Part shown: positions 34,780 to 45,351 of the stretch, piece after piece
Layout of the letters: every line of letters starts with the position of its first letter
How positions within the stretch are numbered: position 1 is the first letter of the stretch
From: Aggregatibacter actinomycetemcomitans DSM 8324
GTDB lineage: Bacteria > Pseudomonadota > Gammaproteobacteria > Enterobacterales > Pasteurellaceae
Assembly: GCF_000372365.1 (NCBI RefSeq)
Contig: NZ_AQUU01000011.1
Location: 26,344 to 90,343, forward strand
DNA: 64,000 nt
Reading direction: 5' to 3'
Made by a program: the position numbers and the translations under genes
The notes under the pieces: generated by a model
What the model saw: only the letters and a program-made list of their open reading frames with translations
The model's database searches: none
What the model was told of the DNA's origin: nothing

Positions 34780-35160
34780 ATGGATATTCAACAACGGCTG
34801 TGGATTTTTCAAACGCGGGAGCTCATTGACGATCATATCGTCGAGACCGTACTCAATGTGCGCCGGCATTTGCAACGCCAATGGCAGGTGGACGTGGAAA
34901 CGGAACAGGTGAAAATGATGTTGGTGCATATTGCCAGCGCGTTGGGGCGCATTAAACGCGGACATTGCGTTTCGCCGTTGTATGCGGAATTGCTGTTGGA
35001 AATGAAAAGTGCGGTGGTTTTTCCGCAAGTTTTGCAGATTCACCAAAATGTGTTGGAACTGATTCCGTTAGATATTCCGGAAGAGGAACAGACATATTTC
35101 CTGGCGAACGTATATGGTTTGGTATTGGATCAGCCGCATGTGCTGGCGCGGATAAGTTAA
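34780..35160 (+). CDS. Stand-alone PRD-domain protein
   Basis: 126 residues, essentially one PTS regulation domain: helical, with His in NVRRHLQRQ and the typical [16 protein letters not shown] (PRD core, LxxHIxxAxxRIKxG). PRDs normally sit in antiterminators or activators and are phosphorylated by the PTS. Here no RNA-binding or DNA-binding part is present, so it may control a partner by binding. Neighbours give no hint. A USS lies inside. Confidence 0.7.
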   Translation: MDIQQRLWIFQTRELIDDHIVETVLNVRRHLQRQWQVDVETEQVKMMLVHIASALGRIKRGHCVSPLYAELLLEMKSAVVFPQVLQIHQNVLELIPLDIPEEEQTYFLANVYGLVLDQPHVLARIS

Positions 35161-35231
35161 AAACGCATGGAAAAACCACCGCACTTCTTGGCGTTTGAGT
35201 AAGATAAATGAGAAATTGTTGGAATGTGAAA

Positions 35232-35308
35232 TGGCGCACCCGAAAGGATTCGAACCTTTGACCGCTCGGTTCGTAGCCGAGTACTCTATCCAGCTGAGCT
35301 ACGGGTGC
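35232..35308 (-). tRNA. tRNA-Arg(ACG), copy 2
   Basis: 77 bases with encoded CCA. Acceptor GCACCCG/CGGGTGC, D arm AGCTCAGCTGGATAGAGT, anticodon loop CTACGAA (anticodon ACG, read as ICG), T loop GGTTCGAATCC. Differs from the neighbouring copy only in the outer T-stem pairs. Confidence 0.97.
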
Positions 35309-35362
35309 GTAGTGAATGTTTAACTCGCTCAAACCATTTTAAACCATAGAGTCGACTTAAAA

Positions 35363-35439
35363 TGGCGCACCCGAGAGGATTCGAACCTCTGACCGCTCGG
35401 TTCGTAGCCGAGTACTCTATCCAGCTGAGCTACGGGTGC
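35363..35439 (-). tRNA. tRNA-Arg(ACG), copy 1
   Basis: 77 bases with encoded CCA, same anticodon loop CTACGAA (ACG). T stem AGAGG/CCTCT where copy 2 has AAAGG/CCTTT. Lies 54 bases from the other copy. Confidence 0.97.
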
Positions 35440-35456
35440 GAGACAAATTAAACAAA

Positions 35457-35550
35457 TGGCGGTGAGAGAGGGATTCGAACCCTCGATGGAGTTTTTGACC
35501 CCATACTCCCTTAGCAGGGGAGCGCCTTCAGCCTGCTCGGCCATCTCACC
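35457..35550 (-). tRNA. tRNA-Ser(GCT)
   Basis: 94 bases with encoded CCA and long variable arm, a class II tRNA. Acceptor GGTGAGA/TCTCACC, anticodon loop CTGCTAA (GCT), T loop GGTTCGAATCC. First of the minus-strand cluster Ser-Arg-Arg, probably one transcript. Confidence 0.97.
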
Positions 35551-35675
35551 ACAATCGATTTGTGGGCGGTATGATACGGGTTTATGACAATAAGTCAAAT
35601 TATTTTTTCCGAAAAGTGCCTGAAATCAACTTGGTTGAGCGATTTCTCAACAAATCCGAACGGGGTTTTTGTCCT

Positions 35676-37691
35676 TTATTTTCCGCGTAAAATTGCCCGT
35701 AAATTGGCGATATGGCTTTGTGTTTTTGCCTGTTGCTGTTCGGCGCTTAACGGCGGTTTATCCCGCTCCCATTGCAAATCGTTTTCCGGCAGTTCCAACA
35801 AAAAGCGACTCGGTTCGGGACGGATTAACTCGCCGAATTGACGTCGTTCCTTACACAAGGAAAACCACAGATTCTGTTGCGCACGGGTAATCCCCACATA
35901 CGTCAAACGACGCTCTTCTTCCACATTGTCTTCGTCAATGCTGGTTTGGTGCGGCAAAATACCTTCTTCCATGCCAATTAAAAACACATGGGGAAATTCC
36001 AGCCCTTTGGAGGCGTGTAGCGTCATCAATTGCACCTGGTCGCCATCATTTTCCTCTTCGCCGCGCTCCAGCATATCCCGTAAGGTCAAGCGGGTGACAA
36101 TTTGATTGAGGTTCATGGGCTCGTTAAACTCGTCGCCTTTCAACATGCCGGCGACCCAATCGAACAGCGTCGCCACGTTTTTACTCTGCATTTCCGCCGC
36201 TTTCGGGCTGGTGGCGTATTCGTACAAATATTCTTCATAGTGCAACGAGGAAAGCATGGAACGCACCGCCCGTTCCGGTTCGGAGCGCTGAATTTCGTCA
36301 TTCAGTTCCACAGTCCAGCGGGCGAATTTTTGCAATGCGTCATACGCTTTCGGCGTGACCCGTTGAAGCAGCTCAAAATCAAAAATCGCTTCAAACAAAC
36401 TGATATGTTTTTCCTGCGCCAAGGAACCCAGTTTTTCCAGCGTCGCGGTGCCGATTTCCCGCTTCGGCGTGTTTACAATACGCAAAAATGCCGCGTCGTC
36501 GTCCTGATTCACCACCAAACGCAAATACGCCATCATGTCTTTAATTTCCGTGCGGGAGAAAAACGACGTGCCGCCGGAAATTTTGTACGGAATGCGGTTT
36601 TGCATGAGGATTTTTTCCAACAGGCGCGATTGATGGTTGCCGCGATACAAAATGGCATAATCGCGATAATGGGTTTTGCCGATAAATCGATGCGCAATCA
36701 GCTCGCCTACCACGCGCTCCGCCTCGTGCTCTTCATTTTTCGCTTCGATAATTTGTAATTTTTCCCCTTCGCCTAAATTGGAAAACAGTTTTTTGTCGAA
36801 AACGTGCTCATTGTTATCAATGAGAATATTGGCGCAGTGTAAAATTCGTTGGCTGGAACGGTAGTTTTGTTCCAGTTTAATCACCCGTAACGCCGGGAAA
36901 TCATCGCGCAGCCGCACCATATTCTGCGGACGCGCGCCCCGCCAGGAATAAATGGATTGATCGTCATCGCCCACTACCGTAAAACGGGCGCGTTCGCCCA
37001 CCAACAGTTTAATCAGTTCATATTGGCTGGTGTTGGTGTCTTGGTATTCGTCCACCAACAGATAGCGAATTTTCTCCTGCCATTTTAACCGCACTTCGGC
37101 GTTCTGTTTGAACAACAACGTCGGCAGCATGATCAAATCGTCAAAATCCAAGGCGTTGTAAGCGCGCAGTTGTTTGTTGTAGCGATCGTAACAATGGGCG
37201 AAGGTCTGTTCTTTGTTATCCCGTGCCAACCCCAGCGCCTGTTGCGGACTGCATAAATCGTTCTTCCAGTTGGAAATACGGTTAATCAGCTCGCGCAATA
37301 CGCCTTTGTCTTCCTGCAACACATCGGCGGTGAGTTCTTTTAACAGCGCCATTTGGTCGTGTTCGTCAAACAGCGTCATATTGGCTTTAAAGCCTAACTG
37401 TTTGTATTCACACTTAATAATATCAAAACCTAAGGTGTGGAAGGTGGACACAATCAGCCCTTTGGATTGTGCTTTGCCGATGGATTGCGCCACGCGCTCT
37501 TTCATTTCGCGGGCGGCTTTGTTGGTGAAAGTGACGGCGGCGATTTGCTTCGGAAAATAACCGCACTTATCGATTAAATGGGCGATTTTGTTGATGATTA
37601 CGCGGGTTTTGCCGGAACCGGCGCCGGCTAGCACCAGGCAAGGGCCGGAGACGTATTCCACGGCTTGTTGTTGTTGCGGATTGAGTTTCAT
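35676..37691 (-). CDS. rep: ATP-dependent DNA helicase Rep
   Basis: 3'-5' superfamily 1A helicase that clears protein blocks ahead of replication forks. 671 residues. [31 protein letters not shown] (start to Walker A; here split as family core), [20 protein letters not shown] (II), [14 protein letters not shown] (III), NYRSSQRIL (IV), [19 protein letters not shown] (V) and YVGITRAQ (VI). Length equals E. coli Rep (673) and lacks the longer UvrD tail. Confidence 0.95.
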   Translation of the reverse strand: MKLNPQQQQAVEYVSGPCLVLAGAGSGKTRVIINKIAHLIDKCGYFPKQIAAVTFTNKAAREMKERVAQSIGKAQSKGLIVSTFHTLGFDIIKCEYKQLGFKANMTLFDEHDQMALLKELTADVLQEDKGVLRELINRISNWKNDLCSPQQALGLARDNKEQTFAHCYDRYNKQLRAYNALDFDDLIMLPTLLFKQNAEVRLKWQEKIRYLLVDEYQDTNTSQYELIKLLVGERARFTVVGDDDQSIYSWRGARPQNMVRLRDDFPALRVIKLEQNYRSSQRILHCANILIDNNEHVFDKKLFSNLGEGEKLQIIEAKNEEHEAERVVGELIAHRFIGKTHYRDYAILYRGNHQSRLLEKILMQNRIPYKISGGTSFFSRTEIKDMMAYLRLVVNQDDDAAFLRIVNTPKREIGTATLEKLGSLAQEKHISLFEAIFDFELLQRVTPKAYDALQKFARWTVELNDEIQRSEPERAVRSMLSSLHYEEYLYEYATSPKAAEMQSKNVATLFDWVAGMLKGDEFNEPMNLNQIVTRLTLRDMLERGEEENDGDQVQLMTLHASKGLEFPHVFLIGMEEGILPHQTSIDEDNVEEERRLTYVGITRAQQNLWFSLCKERRQFGELIRPEPSRFLLELPENDLQWERDKPPLSAEQQQAKTQSHIANLRAILRGK

Positions 37692-37700
37692 ATTTGTCGG

Positions 37701-37931
37701 TTATTCGCTTTGCGACCAGGCATAAGGCAACAGGGCGGTATCCAATAAAAAGGACAGCGGCAGGTCTAAAATCGGCAAGCCCCAGCGTTTCGCCATGTCA
37801 AAATCGTACTTGGTGCCGGCGTAGGCGCTGTAAGGTTCCGTGGGATCGATCAGCTTGACCACCGTGCCACAACCGCTGATAGCAAAAAGTGCGGTCGAAA
37901 TAAAGAGTGTTTTTACGGGTTGAAATTTCAT
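37701..37931 (-). CDS. YceK/YidQ-family small lipoprotein
   Basis: 76 residues. Signal peptide with lipobox AISGC (Cys21), then [20 protein letters not shown], and the family ending [19 protein letters not shown]. Function unknown. It ends 9 bases before rep on the same strand, so the two are probably cotranscribed. Confidence 0.8.
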   Translation of the reverse strand: MKFQPVKTLFISTALFAISGCGTVVKLIDPTEPYSAYAGTKYDFDMAKRWGLPILDLPLSFLLDTALLPYAWSQSE

Positions 37932-38034
37932 AAGCGGGCGGATTGTACATCAAATCGGCGCAAAGCAGGAGGGGAGGCATAAAAATCTTGCGCCGCAGGT
38001 TGCCCCGCAGCGCAATGGTATTGATGAATTCAGC

Positions 38035-38598
38035 TTAGAAACGATATGTAGCGTTGGTGCTATATACATTACCTCTTAACTTTTGACCATCAAATTTGTT
38101 ATGAGTCCTTAAATATTCCAAGCTTAGCTCAAAGTCCGGTACCAGATTGACCTTAACACCCGCACCAAAACCTATACCGTTTTTGGTATCACTATGCGTA
38201 GCTGAGTAGTTGCGTGTACGAACCTCACTTTCAAATTTAGCAGTTTGCACCCCAACTTTGGCATAAGGAAGAATGCTTGGTGTTACACGATAGCCTTGTA
38301 AGTAACTTACGCCCAAACGTGCCTTTTCGTTCAGTTTGCCACGGTAGCCGGAGGCGTTATTATCATGTAACGTTGATTTGTTTAACTTCAATTTTCCTTC
38401 AATGATACCTACGAAATCGTTACCATAGTCGATGCCATAATCGGCAATTAAATCAACGTTAGAGATACGTTTTGCGTCTTTGTACTTGGTTGTGCCTACA
38501 CCAACACCAATTCCAAAGCCGGTAAAATCTGAGGATGCCACCGCGGAGGTTGACACAAGAACAGCTGCGCTAAGCGCTAAAAGCGTTAATTTTTTCAT
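38035..38598 (-). CDS. Small outer-membrane beta-barrel protein
   Basis: 187 residues. Signal peptide ending at VASS, then alternating strands typical of an eight-stranded barrel (GFGIGVGVGTTKY, KLNEKARLGVSYLQGYR, LPYAKVGVQTAKFES, IGFGAGVKVNLVP, FELSLEYLRTH), closing with NATYRF: terminal Phe, the BAM recognition residue. Belongs to the OmpA/Opa-like porin group; adhesin or serum-resistance roles are known for relatives but cannot be assigned here. Confidence 0.75.
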   Translation of the reverse strand: MKKLTLLALSAAVLVSTSAVASSDFTGFGIGVGVGTTKYKDAKRISNVDLIADYGIDYGNDFVGIIEGKLKLNKSTLHDNNASGYRGKLNEKARLGVSYLQGYRVTPSILPYAKVGVQTAKFESEVRTRNYSATHSDTKNGIGFGAGVKVNLVPDFELSLEYLRTHNKFDGQKLRGNVYSTNATYRF

Positions 38599-38775
38599 AA
38601 AAGCCCTCTGTTAGATTTAATTAGAACCGGCTTGAGTATAGGCACTTTAGCTAGGCGGATCAAGATCTTTTGCCGATTTTGTGGATTCTACAGATGAAAG
38701 TGCGGTGATTTTTGTCAGTAATTTTAATTGGTTATCAAGCCCGTATTATTCCATGCGCCGCCCCCCGATTTTCGC

Positions 38776-38781
38776 TATAAT
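38776..38781 (+). promoter_or_regulatory. Probable -10 of polA
   Basis: TATAAT in TTCGCTATAATGTGTC, 34 bases before the polA start. The -35 is weak. Confidence 0.5.
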
Positions 38782-38814
38782 GTGTCAATTATTCATCAAC
38801 ATCATGAGATTATT

Positions 38815-41616
38815 ATGGCCCAAATTGCTGCAAATCCCCTCGTTCTGGTGGACGGTTCTTCCTATTTATATCGCGCGTTTCATGCGTTCCCGCCACTGAC
38901 CAATTCCGCCGGTGAACCGACGGGCGCCATGTACGGCGTGCTGAATATGCTGAAAAGCCTGATTTCGCAGGTGCAGCCGAGCCATATTGCAGTGGTGTTC
39001 GATGCCAAAGGCAAAACTTTCCGTGATGAAATGTTCGAACAATACAAATCCCACCGCCCGCCCATGCCTGATGATTTGCGCAAACAGATTCAACCCTTGC
39101 ACGACATGATCCGCGCGCTGGGCATTCCGTTGTTGGTAGTAGACGGTGTGGAAGCGGACGACGTGATCGGCACGCTGGCAAGTCAAGCGTCGAAAAACGG
39201 GCAAAAAGTGCTCATCAGCACCGGCGACAAAGATATGGCGCAGCTGGTGGACGACAACATTATGTTGATTAACACCATGAACAACAGCCTGCTGGATCGC
39301 GCGGGCGTGATTGAAAAATACGGCATTCCGCCGGAATTGATTATTGATTATCTGGCGCTGATGGGCGACAGCTCCGATAACATTCCGGGCGTGGCGGGCG
39401 TGGGCGAAAAAACTGCCCTTGGGCTTTTGCAGGGCATCGGCAGCATGGCGCAAATTTATGCCAATCTGGACAAAGTCGCCGAACTGCCGATTCGTGGCGC
39501 GAAAAAGCTGGGCAAAAAATTACTCGCCGAAAAAGCCATGGCGGATTTATCTTACGCGCTGGCAACCATTAAAACTGATGTGATGCTAGAATTTTCGCCT
39601 CATGAACTCGCCATCGGCGACAGCGATAACGACGCCTTAATCGCGTATTTCGGGCGTTATGAATTTAAACGCTGGCTAGGGGAGGTGATGAATGGCGCCG
39701 GTACTGTCACGCAAAGCGCCGAGCAACCCGTAAAAATTAACCACTACCAAGCCACGCCTGCAGCAAAAATCGATGAAAGTGCGGTCGAAAATGCCGTTAA
39801 ATTTCACATTGATCGCAGCCGTTATGAAAACATTCTCACCGAGGCGGATTTGGCGCGTTGGCTGGAAAAACTGAACGCCGCCAAACTCATCGCCGTGGAT
39901 ACGGAAACCGACGGGCTGGATTATATGTCCGCCAATTTGGTGGGCGTTTCCTTTGCCTTGGAAAATGGCGAAGCGGCGTATTTACCGCTCCATTTGGATT
40001 ACCTCGGCGCACCGAAAACGCTGGAAAAAAACACCGCACTTTCTGCCCTTAAACCGATTCTGGAAAACCCGAACATCGGCAAAATCGGGCAAAATCTCAA
40101 GTTCGACATGACCATTTTCGCCCGCAACGGCATTGATTTGCAGGGCATCGAATTTGACACCATGTTGCTTTCCTACACCCTGGACAGCACCGGGCGACAC
40201 AATATGGACGACTTGGCGAAGCGCTATCTCGGACATCAAACCATTAGCTTTGAAGACATCGCCGGCAAAGGCAAAAACCAGCTGACCTTCAATCAAATTC
40301 CGTTGGAACAGGCGGGCGAATACGCGGCGGAAGATGCCGACGTGACCATGAAGTTGCAACAAGTGTTATGGCAAAAATTACAGCCGCAACCCGGTTTGGT
40401 AGAACTCTATCAATCCATCGAACTGCCGCTGCTCGGTGTGTTATCGCGTATGGAACGTTACGGCGTGCTGATTGATTCCGACGCGCTGTTTTTGCAATCC
40501 AATGAAATTACCGAAAGATTGACCGCACTTGAAATGCAGGCGCACACTTTGGCGGGACAGCCGTTCAATTTGGCATCCACCAAGCAGTTGCAGGAAATCT
40601 TGTTCGACAAACTCGGCTTGCCGGTGCTGCAAAAAACCCCGAAAGGCGTGCCGTCCACTAATGAGGAAGTGCTGGAAGAACTGGCGTACAGCCACGAATT
40701 GCCGAAAGTGCTGGTGGAACATCGTGGCTTGAGCAAACTGAAATCCACGTACACCGACAAGTTGCCGCAAATGGTGAATCCGCAAACGGGGCGCGTGCAC
40801 ACCTCCTATCATCAGGCAGTGACGGCGACAGGGCGGCTTTCTTCCAGCGATCCGAATTTACAGAACATTCCGATTCGCAACGAAGCAGGGCGCCGCATTC
40901 GCCAAGCCTTTATTGCACGTGATGGCTACAAAATCATCGCCGCCGACTATTCCCAAATTGAGCTGCGCATTATGGCGCATTTGTCTAATGACCAAGGCTT
41001 GATCAACGCTTTCGCGCAAGGCAAAGACATTCACCGTTCCACCGCCGCTGAAATTTTCGGTTTGCCACTGGAACAGGTCACGAGCGAACAACGCCGCAAC
41101 GCGAAAGCCATTAACTTCGGCTTGATTTACGGAATGTCTTCCTTCGGTCTTTCCCGCCAGCTCGGTATTTCCCGCGCCGACGCACAACGCTACATGGATT
41201 TATATTTCCAGCGCTACCCGAACGTGCAAACCTTCATACATGACATTCGCGAAAAAGCCAAAGCACAGGGCTATGTGGAAACCCTGTTCGGACGCCGTCT
41301 ATATTTGCCGGAGATCAATTCTTCCAACGCCATGCGTCGCAAAGGCGCGGAACGGGTGGCGATTAACGCGCCGATGCAAGGCACCGCCGCCGACACCATC
41401 AAACGCGCCATGATTAAACTGGATGGCATCACTCGTGATGACCCGGACATTCACATGATTATGCAAGTGCACGATGAACTGGTGTTTGAAGTGCGGTCGG
41501 AAAAAATCGCGTTTTTTAGCGATCTCATCAAACAACACATGGAAGCCGCCGCCGAACTGGTGGTGCCACTGATTGTAGATGTGGGCGTAGGTGAAAATTG
41601 GGATGAAGCGCATTAA
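38815..41616 (+). CDS. polA: DNA polymerase I
   Basis: 933 residues from ATG 38815, which gives the family start [20 protein letters not shown]; an open extension to 38728 crosses the promoter and is rejected. 5' nuclease domain to about 290 ([34 protein letters not shown]). Proofreading domain about 330-520 with intact [11 protein letters not shown] and [12 protein letters not shown]. Polymerase: [17 protein letters not shown] (A), [23 protein letters not shown] (O helix), [11 protein letters not shown] (C). Repair and Okazaki-fragment maturation. Four or so USS copies lie inside. Confidence 0.97.
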   Translation: MAQIAANPLVLVDGSSYLYRAFHAFPPLTNSAGEPTGAMYGVLNMLKSLISQVQPSHIAVVFDAKGKTFRDEMFEQYKSHRPPMPDDLRKQIQPLHDMIRALGIPLLVVDGVEADDVIGTLASQASKNGQKVLISTGDKDMAQLVDDNIMLINTMNNSLLDRAGVIEKYGIPPELIIDYLALMGDSSDNIPGVAGVGEKTALGLLQGIGSMAQIYANLDKVAELPIRGAKKLGKKLLAEKAMADLSYALATIKTDVMLEFSPHELAIGDSDNDALIAYFGRYEFKRWLGEVMNGAGTVTQSAEQPVKINHYQATPAAKIDESAVENAVKFHIDRSRYENILTEADLARWLEKLNAAKLIAVDTETDGLDYMSANLVGVSFALENGEAAYLPLHLDYLGAPKTLEKNTALSALKPILENPNIGKIGQNLKFDMTIFARNGIDLQGIEFDTMLLSYTLDSTGRHNMDDLAKRYLGHQTISFEDIAGKGKNQLTFNQIPLEQAGEYAAEDADVTMKLQQVLWQKLQPQPGLVELYQSIELPLLGVLSRMERYGVLIDSDALFLQSNEITERLTALEMQAHTLAGQPFNLASTKQLQEILFDKLGLPVLQKTPKGVPSTNEEVLEELAYSHELPKVLVEHRGLSKLKSTYTDKLPQMVNPQTGRVHTSYHQAVTATGRLSSSDPNLQNIPIRNEAGRRIRQAFIARDGYKIIAADYSQIELRIMAHLSNDQGLINAFAQGKDIHRSTAAEIFGLPLEQVTSEQRRNAKAINFGLIYGMSSFGLSRQLGISRADAQRYMDLYFQRYPNVQTFIHDIREKAKAQGYVETLFGRRLYLPEINSSNAMRRKGAERVAINAPMQGTAADTIKRAMIKLDGITRDDPDIHMIMQVHDELVFEVRSEKIAFFSDLIKQHMEAAAELVVPLIVDVGVGENWDEAH

Positions 41617-41630
41617 GTTAAAGGGAAAAC

Positions 41631-41949
41631 ATGACACATAAAATCGTTCGTAGCGCAGACTTCACCGCCGCCCACGCCCGGGGCGGTTTGGACATTACTG
41701 AAATAAACGGCATCAGCGTGCGTTTACATTGGACCGACGAACCTTACAAATGACACACCAATGACGGCGAAGAAATATTTGCCGTAATGGACGGCGTAGT
41801 AGAAATGCACTACAAAGAACACAGCGAAGCCAGAAGCGTATTGCCGGAAAGCAGATATTTTTTACGCCGGCATCGGCATCGAACACGTCGTCCACCCGCA
41901 GGGCGAAGCGCGGATTTTGGTGGTTGAAAAAACGGGCAGCAGTGTTTAA
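41631..41949 (+). pseudogene. Cupin-domain protein, broken by nonsense codon and frameshift
   Basis: ATG 41631 follows AAGGGAAAAC. The frame runs ISVRLHWTDEPYK, then TGA at 41751-41753 where TGG (Trp) is expected, then HTNDGEEIFAVMDGVVEMHY (cupin motif 1). After LPE a frame change (near 41855) brings in YAGIGIEHVVHPQGEARILVVE (cupin motif 2), ending at TAA 41947. Two independent lesions, so not functional. Only 14 bases behind polA. Confidence 0.75.
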
Positions 41950-41957
41950 TAAAAAAG

Positions 41958-42435
41958 TGATCTGCACCCAAAACCTGAACACCTAATTATAAGGTGCTGG
42001 TTATGTCCTACTCTTATCAATTTCGTTTAAAAATTATCAAACCGATCACCGAACAGGATTTTAGTATTTATAAGGTGTCTAAACTTTATAAGATTCCTCA
42101 TTCTCAAGTCATTTATTGGTTAAAAGCCTTTCGTGAAAGAGGGCTTGATGGCATAAAATCGCCTTATACTAAACCTAAAACCTCCAAAATTCTGAAACCC
42201 AAAATGAAAAAAACGCAGATTGAAGTGGCTGAAACAACCGACTTTTCACCACAAGCCTTTAAAAAACTGAAACGAGAACCCGCCCTTGAAAAAGCGGAGA
42301 TTGATTATCTAAAAAAGTTAGTGGAATTGGGGCGATCAAAAACAAATTAAACTCGATTTAAAAGTATTGAGCCTGGTACAATACCGAGCTCAATACTTCA
42401 GTTAACTGACCTGTCCAACTTTTGGGGGCAGATCA
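41958..42435 (+). mobile_element. IS3-type insertion sequence remnant with both ends and a 3-base target duplication
   Basis: Left end TGATCTGCACCCAAAA (41958-41973) matches the inverted right end, TGATCTGCCCCCAAAA read on the minus strand from 42435. AAG flanks both ends (41955-41957 and 42436-42438), a 3-base duplication typical of IS3. Only 478 bases remain: an orfA (42003-42350) and no orfB. A perfect 11-bp hairpin (AAGTATTGAGC/GCTCAATACTT, 42362-42398) lies near the right end. Confidence 0.75.
42003..42350 (+). CDS. IS3-family OrfA (helix-turn-helix protein), partner OrfB missing
   Basis: 115 residues from ATG 42003. SYQFRLKIIKPI, YKVSKLYKIPHSQVIYWLKAFRERGLDGI is a transposase-type HTH (InsE/IS150-like), followed by a Lys-rich part and EKAEIDYLKKLVELGRSKTN, the beginning of the leucine-zipper region. 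Full OrfA proteins usually run longer and overlap orfB, so this one is probably truncated by internal deletion. Confidence 0.75.
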   Translation: MSYSYQFRLKIIKPITEQDFSIYKVSKLYKIPHSQVIYWLKAFRERGLDGIKSPYTKPKTSKILKPKMKKTQIEVAETTDFSPQAFKKLKREPALEKAEIDYLKKLVELGRSKTN

Positions 42436-42455
42436 AAGTGCGGTCAACTTTTTTG

Positions 42456-44270
42456 TTATTTTTTAGGTAAGGCTTCACTAACAACATTTAATTTTACATT
42501 TGATGTTTTGAAGGCCTCAAAACGCGGATTTTTCTTCATAAATTTAATGAAGCTTTCTGCATCCGGAAGATAGGTATCTGTACCTTCGTATTTCGGGTCA
42601 TTGAAAAGATGACCAAAGGTTTTATATCCGTCTTTACCGCTGGCAATATAGGAATTGGTTCCCACTAGATAACGTTTATTATCGTCAATATCTTCCCATT
42701 GTTGTGTTTGTTTATTGAAGACCTCAACGCTTACTAAGCGTTTACCGTCGGCATTTGGCGTTTCATTGGCTTCATAACGAACACCCGCCCCGTAAGGGAA
42801 GCCGCCGGTAGAACCGTCAACTAACGCAAATTGCAGAGCATCTTCCAAAGCTTGTTTAATCAGTGAACCTTCCATTTTATAAGTAAATAAAGTATTACCA
42901 AATGGTAAAAAGGTATAGGCATCATTAAAGGTGACGTCACCGGGTAAAATATCTGAACGTACACCTCCGGCATTTTGAATAACCAGATCTACATTTTTCA
43001 ATTCGTTGTACATCGTTTCTGCCACAAAACGGGTCGCAACCGAACCTTCAGGGTTAGAACCTGCTTTATTCGGGATGCGATTATCCGACCCGCCCGGCAT
43101 CGCTTGCCCAACGATTGAGCCGATGACTTCTTTTGCCAGTTGATCCTTTTCATATCGATATTTGCTAATCAGTTTATCCGTTTTTTTATCATGATAATCC
43201 AATGAAATGCTTTTCATCTTTTGTAAACTTTGAATTGCTTTTTGACGTTCTTCTCCACTAAGTTCCTGCCAATTACCGTCACTGTTTTTAACTTTTAATT
43301 TATTTGTGCTCATTAATACATGTGGAGTTTTTCGGATTATGGAAGCGATCCCATCTTTGCTGAATTTAACGCCTAAATCGCCCACTACGGCGGAATAAGC
43401 CCAAGCTTCCATCACAAAAACAGGTTCACCATTCGGGCTTTTAAATTCTAAGGGATATTCATATACCACCGGCAATTTCAATTCACGCAACTCGTCATTA
43501 CCATATAAATAGTGGGAATCGCCGGTAACAATAATATCAATATCATTTACTTTTTGCGCAATTTCTATGTTCTTTTCACTGCCCGCATGGGAAAGTAAGA
43601 TAATTTTGTTAACACCCTGTGCTTTTAAAGCATTCGCCATAATTTGGGCTGTTGCAATTTCATCATAAAATTTAACATCTTTCCCGGGGGAAGATGAATT
43701 AACGGTTTTATTTACTGTATCTAACCCAATAATGCCGATATTTTCTCCATTCACCGAGAAAATGTCATAAGGTTTCCATTTATTGTACAAAATAGAACCT
43801 TTATCAGGAATGACATTAGCAGATAAAACAGGGATTTTTAGTGGTTCAAGTAATTTTAATAAACCTTCATTTCCCGCATCAAACTCATGATTGCCCAGTG
43901 TAAAATAATGAAAATTACCTGCATTCATTACCGCTGCATCGGCCGAACCGCCAAAAAGGGTAAAATAAAGTGTTCCTGTAATAGCATCGCCTGCATGTAA
44001 TACTAGCGGATTTTTATATTTTTTGCGTAATTCATTAAGCTTGCTGTTAACTGCGGAAAAACCGCCAATATTTACTTTAGTTTCTTTACCGTTTAATAAA
44101 ATGCGGGCTTCGTGAGGCTCCAAATAAGAATGATGATCATTAATATGCAGAATGCTCAATTCAACAGCTTTGTGGTTATCCTCCGGCGGATTTGCCGCTA
44201 ACCCGGAGGTTGAACAAAATACAAACGTAGTACTAAGAATGTGAGTAAGTGTTTTTTTAAGTGTAAACAT
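42456..44270 (-). CDS. nadN: NAD pyrophosphatase/5'-nucleotidase NadN
   Basis: Periplasmic enzyme that cuts NAD to NMN plus AMP and then to nicotinamide riboside, feeding PnuC. 604 residues, essentially the length of Haemophilus NadN. Signal peptide to GLAA; metallophosphoesterase domain with ILHINDHHSYLEP, HAGDAITGTLYF, FTLGNHEFDAGNEG, VTGDSHYLYG; C-terminal nucleotidase domain with VIQNAGGVRSDI, FLPFGNTLFTY and YGAGVRYE. Preceded by a secreted protein gene in the same direction, 26 bases away. Confidence 0.9.
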   Translation of the reverse strand: MFTLKKTLTHILSTTFVFCSTSGLAANPPEDNHKAVELSILHINDHHSYLEPHEARILLNGKETKVNIGGFSAVNSKLNELRKKYKNPLVLHAGDAITGTLYFTLFGGSADAAVMNAGNFHYFTLGNHEFDAGNEGLLKLLEPLKIPVLSANVIPDKGSILYNKWKPYDIFSVNGENIGIIGLDTVNKTVNSSSPGKDVKFYDEIATAQIMANALKAQGVNKIILLSHAGSEKNIEIAQKVNDIDIIVTGDSHYLYGNDELRELKLPVVYEYPLEFKSPNGEPVFVMEAWAYSAVVGDLGVKFSKDGIASIIRKTPHVLMSTNKLKVKNSDGNWQELSGEERQKAIQSLQKMKSISLDYHDKKTDKLISKYRYEKDQLAKEVIGSIVGQAMPGGSDNRIPNKAGSNPEGSVATRFVAETMYNELKNVDLVIQNAGGVRSDILPGDVTFNDAYTFLPFGNTLFTYKMEGSLIKQALEDALQFALVDGSTGGFPYGAGVRYEANETPNADGKRLVSVEVFNKQTQQWEDIDDNKRYLVGTNSYIASGKDGYKTFGHLFNDPKYEGTDTYLPDAESFIKFMKKNPRFEAFKTSNVKLNVVSEALPKK

Positions 44271-44296
44271 AAGAACTCCTATGATTGTTAAATAGC

Positions 44297-45073
44297 TTAT
44301 TCTAAGCCTTCCAACATTGCCTGAAAGGTTTTATAACGGGTTGTATCATTATTGTGTTGCAAATTTTCACGCGGTTGATCCAAGTAAGAAAAATCATCAA
44401 CTTCAACCCCTTTAAACTGCTGATCAAAAATTGCAGCTGCCAAGGCAAGGCGTGGCTTAATAACGGAGGAAGGGGCAATAACACTTACTCGATTTTCAGT
44501 GATAGTAAACTGTTTTTTATTAGGAAAATCTTGGTACATTTGTTCGCGGATTCGCTGGAAAATGGTTTTAGCAGGTTCTGCCAATACGGATATTTGCGTA
44601 GTCTTTGCTCCTTTTTCTGTTAAAAGCTGAACAAATTGATTGGCGTTTGGCATGTCTTTAATATAGATTTGAGCGCGTTCATTTGCCAAGAAAGAGATCA
44701 AAAGATTTTTTTTCATTTCCTGCATTAAGGTGTCATCAGCCGTTTCAATTGGCTCAAAATACAGGTAATCAATAAATTTGGGTGTCAGATTTTTCTCTGT
44801 TTTAAAAATACGGGTCAGAATTTTTTCGGTAGTCCGAATTTGTTGCGCAAGACGTTGTGGGGATAGGGAAGACAAAGACGTTAACTTTTTTTGTAAAACG
44901 ATAATTTGTTTTTGTTCTTGTCGGGCAAGTGCAGCGGCTAATTGCTGTTTTACATCCTGTATGGATTGGTTCGACCGGTTTTGACCGGTGTGTTCGATAT
45001 TTTGCATAGTTTGTCCTTGAATACTAAAAAAATATGTAAGCAAAAATAACACGGAATGAATCTTTTTTTTCAT
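44297..45073 (-). CDS. Secreted protein of unknown function, cotranscribed with nadN
   Basis: 258 residues from ATG 45073 (GTGAGG upstream). A signal peptide ([20 protein letters not shown]) is followed by a Gln-rich, coiled-coil-like stretch (about 30-75, [19 protein letters not shown]), then a mixed alpha/beta region with [15 protein letters not shown] and [21 protein letters not shown] do not recognise the family. Its place 26 bases before nadN suggests a role in periplasmic nucleotide or NAD use, by context alone. No USS and AT-rich. Confidence 0.7.
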   Translation of the reverse strand: MKKKIHSVLFLLTYFFSIQGQTMQNIEHTGQNRSNQSIQDVKQQLAAALARQEQKQIIVLQKKLTSLSSLSPQRLAQQIRTTEKILTRIFKTEKNLTPKFIDYLYFEPIETADDTLMQEMKKNLLISFLANERAQIYIKDMPNANQFVQLLTEKGAKTTQISVLAEPAKTIFQRIREQMYQDFPNKKQFTITENRVSVIAPSSVIKPRLALAAAIFDQQFKGVEVDDFSYLDQPRENLQHNNDTTRYKTFQAMLEGLE

Positions 45074-45351
45074 TGTGAACCTCACGTTTTAGCAACATGT
45101 TCAGAATAATACCTTGGCGCTATTATATCTCAAAGGAGTCAGCTTAGCACAAAATAGTGTATTTTTGTTGTAGTTTCAAAGTGATGATAGGAAATTATTA
45201 CAATGGAAATTCATTTTATTAAAATAATAGGGATAGGTTTTAACATAATATATGGCATTCCAAACTCATTAATTTTTAACCGCACTTTTACCTCGGCAGG
45301 CAAATCTATTACAATGAACACAATTTTCACATCTAGCAAAAGGACAGAACT

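Noticed and set aside
36102..36758. 218-residue open frame opposite rep
   Set aside because: Lies entirely across conserved helicase motifs; composition rich in Phe, Gln and His as expected for an antisense frame.
38728..38814. N-terminal extension of PolA
   Set aside because: Crosses the TATAAT element and gives 29 residues unlike any PolA.
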